Below, one piece after another: positions 1-11,568 of a stretch of DNA of 64,000 bases. The stretch lies in assembly GCA_019188255.1 (NCBI GenBank), contig JAETXT010000009.1, positions 124,001 through 188,000 of the forward strand. Reading direction: 5' to 3'. The first letter of the stretch is position 1. Each line of letters starts with the position of its first letter. The translations under genes were made by a program, and so were the position numbers. Below the pieces are notes generated by a model. That model was not told where the DNA came from. It saw nothing but the letters and a program-made list of their open reading frames with translations, and made no database searches. The DNA comes from Verticillium longisporum (lineage: Eukaryota; Ascomycota; Sordariomycetes; Glomerellales; Plectosphaerellaceae).

Positions 1-3000
1 TTCCAGAAGAGGTCCTGCAGGTCCTGGCCGCGCTGCCCGAGCCCCGAGGCCTCGGCCTCCTCCTCGCCGCCTTCCGCCAGCGCCTCGGCCGTCGGGCCCT
101 CGTCGCGCGCCCGCGCTTGGAGACGGGGGCCGAGAAAGATGAGGATCTGCGTCACCGCGTTGGCGAAGGCCTCTTCAATCTCAGGCGCCCGTAGCGTGCC
201 GAGCGCCAAGCTGACGAGATCCTCGACGTCGTCGCTCTCGAGCTCCATGCCGTACGAGCCCTTGAGCGCCTCGCCTGCCTCTGCTGCCTCGCCGGCAAAG
301 TCTGTGAGGAACGAGCTGAGAAGTTTGACAGCGCTCAGCTTGACCGACGGTTCGGGGTGCGCCATGCAGCCACGGAGGTCAGCCCATAGTTCGGCTGAAT
401 CGGCCGAGAGAATCTCCTCAGGGTATGACTGGGACAGGACCTGCGCGACGTGCAGCGCATTGTTGACCAGGTCCTCGGGCGCCACGCGGATGTCTCCGTC
501 ACCCACGATGCCGGCGACCTTTTCGACGACGAGCTTGAGCTCCCTCTTGTCCTTCTCAGACGGCTCCCTGGCTTCGAAGAAGAAACCAAACGCCTGAATA
601 GCGAGACTCAAGACTGCTGGGTTGTCGTCCTGCTCGAGCCAGGAACGCAGAAGCGTGAGGAAGTTGCGCATGCGCTCCTTGTCGGCGCGGCGGAAGAGTT
701 CCTTGACGAGCTCGCCGGCCGCCAGACGACACTTTTCCGAGTCGTCGTTGGCGACGACGAAGATGAGAGGCAGGAAGCAGGTCGCAGCGATCTCTTGAAC
801 AAAGTCGTCGGAAGACTTCTTCAGCAGGAGATGGACAATCTCCATGACGGACAGCCTGCCGCCCTCTCTGTCGTACTTGAGGTTGGCGACCACAAAGTTA
901 AGCTGCTTCGTCCATCGGGCCTTTTTCTGAGGGTACTCTCGTAGGAACTGGAAGGAGGCGCCCCGTGCCAGGTCACGGGCGTCCTTGTGGTCGTTGGTGA
1001 TCATGACGGTGACGGCATGGTCCAGAGTGTGATAGACGCTTGCGGTCTCAATCTTGCGGTCGAGGACAGACCGCAGGAAGTTGAACGTGATGTGGCGGTA
1101 CAAAGGCTCCGTTAGGTCCTCCTTGACCTTGCTCAGAAGCATGTCAACAGCAGCGTCCTTGACCACGACATCGCGTCGGTCCCGGAGCACAACGGACAAC
1201 AGCTTCAGCGCCGACTGGGAGAGCTCAGAGGTTGTCGTCGGCGAGAGAGATGGCTTTTGTAGCCTCCTTTGTCGCGACCTTGTAAAGACCAGTAGCCTCA
1301 TCCGTGCTGAACGGCACCTTGGACAGGGCATTGAGCAGCTTGAAAGCGGCAATCTTGACATCATCCTCACCCACGACGACCGCGTCACCAAGAATCGGCA
1401 CGAAACCACTAATGTTCGTTTCGTTGCGCAGGCTATCGTACTTCTTCCAGACGGCGCGGAGAATGTCGAGTGCAAATTTGACGAGTTTGTACGTGTGCTT
1501 GGTGTTGGCCTCCCGATCGCTCTTCCTAACACCCTTCTGGTACAGGTATTTCTTGAGCCTCGGGTCAATCTTGGCTTCGGCCTCGGGCTTCTGGCTCTTG
1601 TAGACATCCTGCACAACTTCGTAGCAGAATACGAGCGTGTCGCGGCTTTCGGCGGCGGGGTTCTGCAGCAGGCCAGTCGTGACGCGCATCAGGAGACTGT
1701 CAATCTTGCGAACCATGTTGAGGTTGAGCTTTTGCAGTAGGAGCGTTCGGAGAGGGAGGATGAGGTCCGTCAGGCGGCTTAGGGATGCAGTCTTGGGAAT
1801 GAGGTCCATCGAATCTTGACTCTTGGTGGCCTTGACTTCGTTCAGCTGGCTGAAGTAGCCCTCTGCGTCCTTCTCCTGACCGGTAACACCAAAGATGTCA
1901 TCAATGATAACCGTGACAATCGAAGGGAGACAGTAGTCAATGTCGCCCTGCTCAAACTCGGGGATGACCTTCAGAAGCATGGAATGCATGGTGTAGGACA
2001 GAACGTGCAGCTGGTAGCCTCGCTTCAGAGCGCCGCGCAGTTCCTTCAGAATGAAACCAAAGTATGGGGCACCAAGGATGCTTGCGATCTCGACCAACGT
2101 GTCACGGGCCAAGTCTCGAGATTCCCAGTTCTTGCTTCGCAGAATGTGACAAATGTCAGTGAGGACACCAGCCAACCGTTGGCTCATCTGCTGTTGAGGC
2201 AGGAGCTTCATGAGCTTGACGATGATGATACCGACAGGTACACGATAACTGACTTCCGAGTCGTCTTTTTGGTGAAGGTACTTGATCAGAGACGGCAGGA
2301 AGTTGTTGGTCAAATCCTTGGCAAGGTTCTCGCGAGGCATAGTGAGAGCAAGACGCTTCTGAGCCGCTTTGCTCTCCGCATCATCAACTTGCATTGCTTC
2401 ACCATCCCTTGTTGCCGAAGCAAGTACAAGAGCATCAGCAACCTTGGCGAGGAGACGGATGATGTGCTTCTGCTGCTCGGGCTTCGATTCGACAAAGCCG
2501 ATGTATCGCTGCAGCACAACGCGGTAGTGCTTCCAGTCGAGAGATGCAACGAGAGTGCCGATTGTGAGCGAAGCCTGGGCTCCGAGGCCGTGATCATCGG
2601 CACCTTCGGCTCGACCAAAGATGAAGTGCTCCAGAATCGGCATGAAGAAGTGGTAAAGGTTTTGACTGCTGTACCCGTTGGCATCGTTGGCAGGACTAGG
2701 ATCTCGTGAGTCTCCATCTGTCGCGATGAGGCGGGACTCAGGATGTTGAAGAAGAAAGCTGGCCCGGAAGGATCCTCGTCGTCCTCGTTCAGAAGACCCT
2801 TGAGGTCAGCAACTGACTCCCAAGTCGGCATCTGTGAAACAAGGAAGCCAAAGACACGGAGAGTCTCTCGCCTGACAGTCGAAGAAGACTCGCGGGCGCC
2901 AGAGTACAGTGCTGGCAGGACAATCTTGGACATGTGAGAATAGAATGCCTCCCTCAGCACGACATCTTCTGTTGAAGCCACTTCCTGGATGAAGGTACGT

Positions 3001-6000
3001 AGTCCATCGGCCGAGTTGGAAGTCAAGATGCCGAATTCTTCGTCTTCACGAATGAAGTAAACGAGGTTGTGAAGCAGAGGAAGCCATTGCCTGGCGTTGA
3101 ATGCGGCGGTCTTGCCAGACACCTGGTTGAAGCCCTGCAGGCGCTGGTCGTAATCGGGCTCCTCGATTCGCTCAGGCACAAAGGCGTTGATGGCACTGCA
3201 AATGCCAGCAACCTGATCGAGGGCGGTGTCTTGCTTAGACAAGATAATGAGGAGTCGGCATAGGGATTCCCTATTCTCCTTGTCTTTGAAGTAGCTGAAC
3301 AGCGCAGACACAGTCTCAAAGATGGTTGTGAAGAGGTCGCTTGTGGGTCCGAGATCGACGCCGTTGGCTTCGTGCAGCGTCACGAATTGCTCCAAGATGA
3401 GCAGAATTTGACCCTTGGCTCGAGGGTTGACCTTTCTGGCGGGCTGGTTGAGGAGGAAGATTGAGATCTGCAAGACCTCGTGGACGTTCTCCGATGTTTC
3501 CACAAGAGGCGAAATTTCAACGACAGTTTCGAGGCATGCGTCGAGGAGAGCACCGCCGGTTGTCTCCGCTTTCAAAGCAACAGTAATGTGCTTCAGCAGG
3601 AAGTCAACATTGGGGCTGAGCAGTTCTGCGTAGATGAGCTCGTTGAATTCCGACTCGGTGGGCGAGGCTTTGGAAAGCTTGATGAGGTTACGGACAATGC
3701 CCAGGCAGAAGACCTTGACCTCGTCTTTGCTCTTTGCAACCGAGACGCACTCGATGATCTTGGGCAGGATGTCCTTGTTGATTCCGAGGAAGAGAGCTGA
3801 CTTGGGAAGCTGAGACCAGATGGAGAGAAGTTGCAGAAGTCCAGAAACACCCTGAGTGTTCTCGAGCGGAAGATTCGCGACTCTGGGTGTAACGATCTCG
3901 GCAACAATGGGTTCGGAGTAACGATCCCAAGAATATTCGGGCGCATTGCGGAAGAGGGAGATGAGGCACTTGAGGCCGGTAGTGCGAACAACCTTGAGGA
4001 GCGACTCGTGCGTGGCCTCCTTGTCTTCCTCATCCGATTCGGTCTCAACCTCGGCAGCCAAGTCATGCAGCTTGCGGCAGGCATTGATGAGGCAGTAGAG
4101 AACGGCGTTAAGAATCGTTTCGATGTAGGGCTCAACATCAGTTCCGAGTTCGTTGATGAGGGGGAGCATCATGTTGAGGAACCCGACTTGCTTCCGCGGC
4201 GGCATGATCCCTCCTTCGAGGACATTAACACGGAGACCAGACTCATCAACGACAGAGACTCCCTTCAACTTGCCGACGGCAATGTTTAAGAAACCACCCA
4301 AATCTTCAGGGGACAGGTTTCTCAACACGGCGAGACGTGTAGCCTGGAGGCCGTGCCGACCACTTGCGGCGCCCTTCTTGGAAATTGTCCTGCCGTAAAG
4401 CAGCCTCAATAGAACGGGCATCAACTCAGCCCGATGCTCAGGCTTGATCGACTGCTCGCCTTGCATGAGAACAGTCAACTCGTTCTTGAATCTTGCCTCG
4501 TCCAATAGGTACTCGAGGTTCTCCTGGTAGGCGCGGACACCTGCTTGCTTCCATGCAAGAATCGCCTTGAGAGCTGACTTTTGCACCTCAATATCACCGT
4601 TCTCCATCAGGTGAAGCAGAGCCTGGTACACCTTCTCGCTCTCATAAAGGGACCGCGGGTTGATGAACTGATCGAAAACGCCGAGCATGCCCTTGCGGTC
4701 GTAGAAAGACCAGGTTTCGGCACCGGAGGCATGCTCTTTGTCCTCCTCTTCGGAAGAGGTCTGATTGTCGCTGGAGTCTTCGGGCTCGGCGGCCCATGCC
4801 AGGAAGTATGGCACGAGCCTGCGAGAGGGCATCTCTGCAAGCGCAGGCATGGCGGCAAGGACTTTCAGCGCCTGAGAACGGGCATTTGCCGGGCGCGTGT
4901 CGACAGCTTGTTGTTGCTTATCAAAGGACTCCAGCATGAGATCAAGGGCATTTCCGCTGTCTGGTGAATCTCGTCGGCTTGGCTTACAAGATGCTGCAGG
5001 TTGGTACAGTCAAAGTCGGTGAGCGCAGCGCGACGATGGGCTGCGGGAGGGCCACCTGGACCCGAACCTCTTGTAGAAGGCACGTCAAGCCAGTCAAGGG
5101 CAAGAGCAAGAAGTGCCTCTTCGCCTTCCTTGGTCTCCCCAATCTGCTTCATGGCGTATGTCGCATCGTTCCAGAGCGGTGTGAGCTTGAGAGTCATCAT
5201 GCCAAACATGAAGGATGGGATAGCTTGGCGGAGCCACGAGCCCTCAGTAAGTGAGGCATAGGTCTGCCCGAGTTTGCGGATGTACATGGCGAGATTTCGG
5301 AGGGTCGCTAGCTCAAGGGGGAGCTTTCGATGTCGGTCATGACCTCCAGGCAGCACAGCTCGTCGGGAGTCGAATCGAGCTGCCCGAGGATCCTCAAGGT
5401 GGCGAGTCGTAGGTCATGAGATGGCGATGACAGGTTCTCGATAAGCGCTTTCACGACCGGGTTCGTTTCTGTTCCTGAACCCTCACTGCTGCTGCTGCTG
5501 TCTCGGCGCTCGGTCGACGGCTGGTCTTTGGTAGCTTGCTGGTAGGCAAGATAGGCCTCGAGAAACCCGATGGATTTGCTAAACCTTGGCAGAGCTGCTC
5601 GAAGCAGGGGTTTTAGGCCAGGATCCACGGGACCAGCAACCTGCACATGCGAAGGTACGCGAGGAAACCCTGGCTGACACTGAAGTGGACTTCGTCGGAC
5701 GCCAGAGTTGACGTAGGCCTCAGCGCGAGCTTGAGCTTTCGAAGTAGCAGATCGGCTAGCTTAGCCGTAGCGAAAGGGCGGACAGTGGTGCTGTCAAGAA
5801 GATCCAACAGTATCGAGTATTTCGGTAGACACCTGTCTCTCCACGTCTGCGGGTCCTTGTCATAAGTTCCACGTTCAGGAAAGGGCGAGGCCTCCAGACG
5901 CTCGAACTTTTCCACAATCTGGCCCTCCCATGTCTGGGGCAGCATGAGGGTTTCCTTATCGCCAGGGGCCGGCAAGCTGTGCGCCTTGACCATCTTCGGC

Positions 6001-7436
6001 AGGAAGATACACAGCTCGTCGTCATTGTGCCCATCAGACCAGTGGCTGTTGATGAACTTCTTGAAGGGGTCGCGGAACAAGCTTCGAAACCGCTGGGGAT
6101 CCAACTCTGAAAAGTAGGCACAGAATGGGATGAACCACCGCATCAAGGGGTCCCTCTGCATCGCGTTCATGAAGTCGTTAATCTGCGAGAAGAGGGCATC
6201 CATGGGAGCGGCGTGCCAGACCACGGCAGCATTGGCGACCACGTGCTTCCACACGAGACTACTGTCAGCAGGTGAAATCTCGGGCCCATGCTTGGCAGTA
6301 AGGTAGAGCTTTGTGACAAGAGTCCGCACGAGGTTTGACCAGTTGTTGCCTCGCTCTCCACTTCCCACGCCGGCGGCGGTTGCGAGGACCCTGATCAGTG
6401 GCACAAACCTCCAGGGCTGGTCCTGTACCTTTTGCTCCAGCGCGTATTCCGCCTCGCCCTGGATGGCCTCGAGCATGGGTGGGAACGTGTCGGGGTTTGT
6501 GTGATGAATTACACTGGTGAGAACACCACAGATGACATCGGTCCAGGGGTTGTTTTGCGCCAGGTTGAGCTCATACTCGGGCACGGCACGGAGGAGGGCC
6601 TTGAAGATGATGGGACCAGTGGAGTGCATGGTCTGGCCGGTGCCCTTGATGGCCTCGGCAAACATGGTCATGATGCCGTCTTGATACAACTGAAGTTGCC
6701 TGGAACCCGAGATGATGTGCAGATCATGTCGACCATGTTGAATAATGTCGAGCAGGGCCGTCTCTCGTTTCGCGGGCGCCGCGCCCTTCATGATGAGGAA
6801 GCTGGTGGCCTCGGCGGCGAACCGGGCAATGTAGGGCGGGTGTCGGGTCTTGCCGAAGAGGGGTGCAAGAACGTTGTATGTAGGTCGGATGTCAGGGACG
6901 ATTAAGCGTGAGAGGTATTTGAAAAGGAATGCGAGAGCAGCGAATGTGAATTCGACAACCTCCACGGGCTGTGGCTTGCCGGCAATGGCAACGATGAGGT
7001 CTAGCGATCGGGCATAGTACTTCTCGAAGCGGGTTCCGAGATCGTGGGCGAATGCCGTCAGGAGGTCCAGAAGAGGCTCCAAGGACTCCTTCTCCTGGTT
7101 GGAAATGTAGTGGGACAGCGAAGCAAAGATCCTGTCCTCGTGATGCAGGATCGAGGCTAGTGTTTCTGTTAGGGACAGAGTCTCTCGCTTGAAAGAGATG
7201 AAGTCCTTGGCAATGTTGAGCTCATTCCATCGCTCGATGCCGGTGCGAAAGTAGGATGTGGTGCTCTCGAGGTCTTCGGTTTCGAGGTCGTGTCGTCGCA
7301 CTTTTCGGAGGGGATCGAGACTGTGCAGCTTGCCAATCTTGGTGCTGAAGGACTCCCATCGGTGGTTCTTCTGATGGGGAGTCAGGTTCGTGCCCTTGCG
7401 GGCTTTTGTGATCCTGCCCGATGATACCGCAGGCAT
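1..7436 (-). CDS. UTP20: UTP20, U3 snoRNP / 90S pre-ribosome HEAT-repeat protein (3' partial, frameshifted)
   Basis: UTP20 is a very large HEAT-repeat scaffold of the nucleolar small-subunit processome, needed for 18S rRNA maturation. The first ATG of the frame is at 7436 (MPAVSSGRITKARKG); the longer open frame to 7562 begins with TTG. The N-terminal block RWESFSTKI...LDPLRKVRRHD and the central block FFMPILEHFIFGR...DDHGLGAQA match the family, and helical repeats fill the rest. About 2475 codons lie in the window and the C-terminus is off the left edge. I read an unbroken frame from about 1224 to 1. The frame changes near 5645, 5317-5321 (G run), 4956-4963, 2690-2760 and 1224, with no GT-AG intron to explain any of them. 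The first four are each repaired by adding one base, the last by removing one or adding two. Identity is firm; intactness is not. Confidence 0.9.
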
Positions 7437-7801
7437 GGTGGCGGTATTACTGGGGGAGGAAGCAGGTCGGTGTCGAGACTGACTTGCGAGAACGTTGGCG
7501 TGCTCACGTCGCCTCTGGATCGCGAACTCGAGGGTCCCCGCCGTCTCGGTCGTCTTGGACAAAAAAATTTGGGTTGATCTCTGCTGATAAGCTGATAAGA
7601 AAGACTTCGATAAGGCCGAGGTGCGATAAAGCTAAAATTCGGGGTTGAAGTGGGTTACAGCCAATCAACGCGCTGTCGCAACACAGCTCTGTGAAGCCTG
7701 ACCCCATCGACGTCAATTGGTTTTCAACTCGTCGACCTCCCATGAACAACCTGCCTACAGCCACGACTAAAACAGCAGGAAACCCCCCAGAGCCAGGCAA
7801 T
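7437..7801. promoter_or_regulatory. Divergent UTP20/DRN1 promoter with CCAAT box
   Basis: This 365-bp spacer separates the two start codons. A CCAATCA motif lies on the plus strand at 7661-7667. It fits the site of the fungal CCAAT-binding complex (Hap2/3/5 type), about 140 bp from the DRN1 ATG. The spacer holds no coding sequence I can support. Bidirectional use is inferred from gene orientation. Confidence 0.4.
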
Positions 7802-9532
7802 ATGGCTGCCCCGAAGGTGTCAGTACTTCCCTTGGTCCTTTGAAATCCCCTCTTCGCCCGTTCATGAGAAGTATTGACGACCCTTAGACTCGTGTTCGGT
7901 GCCCTCAACGGCGCGCTCAAGCCTGCCTTCAACAAGGCTGCCACCCTGCACTCCAAGAACAAGTTCGACTTCGCCATCATTTCCGGCAACCTCTTTGCCG
8001 AATCTGACGATGAAGCCGCGGCTTCCCTACTGAACGGCGAGATTGCCGTGCCCCTCCCGACCTATTTCACTGTCGGCACATCCGCCCTTCCCGCTGCCAT
8101 CGTTGCCAAGATCGAGGCCAACGAGGAGATATGCGAAAACTTACACTTCCTCGGCAAGCGCAGCGTCACCAAGACTACAGATGGTGTTCGTATCGTGGCA
8201 CTCGGCGGAAACCTCGATCCGGAGATTTTGGGGGGCACATCTAAGGAACAGCACCTTCCCTTTCACACACGTCACGACGCGAAGACGCTCAAAGGCGCGG
8301 GCCAAGCCGATATCCTGCTGACAACCGTCTGGCCTGCCGGCGTCTGGACCGGATCCAAAACCGCCCCTACCCCCGAGAACCAGGCCCTCATTGCCGGCAC
8401 GCAGGAAGTCGCCGACCTCTGCGACGCGTTGCGACCTCGTTACCACTTTACGGCGTCGCCTGCCGAGTTCTTCTACGAGCGTGAGCCCTTCTTCCACATG
8501 CCCAAGGAAGGCTCCGAAGAGCGACCGGTGACCCGGTTCATCTCCATGGCACCCTACGGTAACGCAGCCAAAGCAAAGGCCATGTATGCATTCACCCTCT
8601 CTCTGGGTTCGACATCGCTCGACCAACCTGCCGGCACTACCGCCTCGCCGTTCGCCGCCAGGGCACCGAAGCGGAAGCCCCTCGACGACGCCCCCTACAG
8701 CCGTTTCGCCGACAGCCACGATGGCAAGCGTCACCGCGGAAAGCGCGGACGCAACCGCTCGCCGCCTCCCGGTCCGGAGCGCTGCTTCTTCTGCCTGTCC
8801 AACCCGAATCTCTCCCTGCACATGGTCGCCACCATTGGCGAAGACAGCTACCTTGCTACCGCCAAGGGGCCGCTCGCCGAGCCAACGACGTTCACCGAGC
8901 ACGGCATCAACTTCCCCGGCCACATCATCATCACGCCGATGGCGCACACCCCGACCATCGCGAGCACGACCGCCGAGAGCTACTCAGCAGCCGATGCGCA
9001 GCGGACCCTCGACGAGATGACGCGCTTCCGCGAGTCTCTCCAGGCCATGGTCGCCGCCAAGTCCGGCCACAAGCTCGGCGCCATCACGTGGGAGATCAGC
9101 CGCGGCCGCAACATCCACAGCCACTGGCAGTTCCACCCCGTGCCGGCCGACCTCGTGCAGAGGGGCCTCGTCGAAGCCGGCTTCCGCGTCGAGGCCGAGA
9201 ACAGCAAGTACCCGGCCCTCGAGGCGCGCGACCTGCCGACGCTCGAGAGCCAGCAGGCCGCCGGCGACTTCTTCCGCCTCTGGCTGTGGGCCGACAATGG
9301 CGACGACCGTATCAAGGGCACGTGTCTCGTCATGCCGCTGCCCGACGGGCCCGACGCGCCGCGCTTCGATCTCCAGTACCCTCGTCGCGTCGTTGCCAAG
9401 CTCCTTGGCCTCGAGGACCGCTTCGTCTGGCAGGACTGCGCCCAGACCGAGGACGAGGAAATGGCCGACGTCGACGCCTTTCGCGAGGCCTTCCGCGAGT
9501 GGGACTTTACGCTGCCACCCGCGACAGCATAG
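7802..9532 (+). CDS. DRN1: CwfJ-family protein Drn1 (CWF19L1-like), lariat-debranching co-factor
   Basis: Two exons, 7802-7818 and 7888-9532, encode 553 aa. The first exon is only 17 nt and is fixed by the protein: splicing it gives MAAPKVLVFGALNG, the standard start of this family, whereas the open frame alone would begin at a TTG. The intron is 69 nt (GTCAGT...TTAG). Residues about 5-240 form the metallophosphatase-like CwfJ N-terminal domain. A basic linker (GKRHRGKRGRNR) follows. CFFCLSNP, the glycine-rich FPGHIIITPMAHTP block and the histidine motif IHSHWQFHPVP mark the HIT-like CwfJ C-terminal domain 1, and domain 2 runs to the end. Family members associate with the spliceosome and stimulate the lariat debranching enzyme Dbr1. 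The gene shares a promoter region with UTP20. Confidence 0.88.
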
Positions 9533-11568
9533 TTTGTTCCTCCAGTGATTCCTACCTACCTAGGTACTAAGCACTAAGCAGGCGGGGTAAAGGGCTGGCA
9601 GACAGCGACCCCGCTGGATCATAGCACGCGGCGTTTTGGGAGAAGGGAAGGGAGGGGGGCAAGGTCCTAATGCATCAGCCCCGAACGGCGTTCAATAAGG
9701 GGTAAATCTTAAAAAAGGGAGTGGGCGGGGTGTGGATAATAGCTCCCTCCAAGAATCGGTGATTTTCTTTCCTCCTCATTGCACATCTGCATCATCTTTG
9801 CCATTGGGAAACAAAACATGGGCTTTCTTCCTCTCACGTCGCGGACACGTAACTTGACACGAAAACCGCATTTGGACGCGGCAGTACTCGGCGCTACTTT
9901 GGGCGTGTGTGCAAGGACACAAGACACGCGCCACCTTGGGCCTTAACGCGCAAATTCAGGTCTAAGCACTTGCATTTCTACTTGTGAATTCTTTTGAATG
10001 TTGGTGCATGGAACGGTGGCGTCGTGTAGGTTCGCTGTGATCCTGCATCTGAATCGACCCGCCTTGGCAGCTGAGACATGGGGTCAATAAGATCTTCACC
10101 CCCTCCCCCCTCAGACCAACGCGCGCTGGCTATGGAGTGGACCGCCGTGGCGATACATATCGTGGAGTGCACTTCCGCATCCGGCGATAAGCTTTGCCAT
10201 ACATACCCTCGAGGATGGTTCACAGTTCACGCCTTGAGTATTTCCAACGGGTCTTGGTCGCCGCTTGGGGCCAGATCTCTGTGATCGAGCATGCATGATA
10301 TCCATAGCGGGCAGGGTGCCAATCCTTAAAGTGCCCGGTGGATAGACTGCTTGGTCTGACTGGCGTATGCCTCAATTGAACAACACAACATGCCACTCGT
10401 TGTTCGCGCACGTCAGAAGTCACTGTATCACATCGCGGCAAGCACCCCATGGTTATGCGATAGTTCCTCAATTCAGTACAGAGTAATGGCCAGCTCGTCA
10501 AGTGATCCGTAGACCGTCATTCCATGACACCAATTGCCACAGAAGTATTGTACAGAAAAAAGGCAAGGGCGTCTCTGCCCTTGCTTGACAGAGCAAAAAT
10601 AGGTTGCGAGTAGCCAGTGGTGTTATCCACCAGGGTCGGCAGCCTAAAGGGAAGGTGACATGCCAGACCAGAACCGCATTCCTTCATATTTGCCCCTTGC
10701 TGGGTCAGACTCTGCACTGTACGTTGGTGTATACCAACGTCGAATGTCGATCTCGCGCCAATGGAGGCGGGTACGACCTGAGGGTTTGTCATTGTTGTTT
10801 TTTGTTTCTTGTGAGATGTCGTTAAGGAATAAGCGTCGTGGGACGTACGCATCCGGCAGAGGATGCGAGATGTGTGTGGTATCATGGGTCGACCGGGTCG
10901 AGAAAGGGCTGCTAGGAGCAGCCCGTGGTTAGGAGTAAACAACTTAAAACCTCTTGCAGAGGTTGGCAGGAAATTCCTGGCCAAGAGACGCGAACGTCGC
11001 GAGTTGAAAGCCGCGACTGGATCAAGCGTCGAAGATGTTCGCTCCACCTTTGAATCGGTGTCGACCGTCGGTAATAGAGACAAAGAAGAAGAAGAAAAGC
11101 AGAAGATGCGTGAACACAACAAGGAGCCAATCGCAGATTCCGGATCCAAAAATGGACTCCTTAGCAAGGAGGCAATGCAGATGCCGAGGACAGTATGCCA
11201 ATGCGTCTAGTGCCGGCAAAGTGCTCATAAAAGAGTCTTAATTAGCGTAGGGTGATCATTTCGGCCGCAATCAGGCAACGCTTTTTTGGTGTCCGCGATG
11301 GAAGACTGTCAAAACGCGAACGAGCAGAACGAACGAGGGCCAGTATGTGCAGGGAGAAGAGGCGGTATGAACACGGTTCAGGCTGCTGGTAATATGCCCT
11401 ATTAAGGGTTCACTCGGAGACGGCTCTTCACACCGTCCCGAGGAATATAGGGAGCTCGACGGAAGAAACGTCGCTAAAGCCGATTGGGGGAGTGAGGTGA
11501 CCCATCTGCTTGGCAAAGACGAGCGACTCCATTCGTACTGCAGGCGAAGGAGCGCAGGTTGTGGTGGC
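9533..11568. other. Spacer between convergent 3' ends of DRN1 and CDC25
   Basis: About 2 kb between two genes that point at each other, so it should hold both 3' UTRs. Open frames up to 216 codons exist on the minus strand at 10517-11167, but that one starts at TTG, is serine-rich without domain-like blocks and has no splice-linked partner. I see no gene. Confidence 0.5.

Noticed and set aside
7437..7562. N-terminal extension of UTP20 (from MSKTTETAG)
   Set aside because: The first codon there is TTG, not ATG; the ATG at 7436 is the first available start.
10517..11167. 216-codon minus-strand frame
   Set aside because: Starts at TTG, low-complexity beginning and no domain; probably CDC25 3' UTR.
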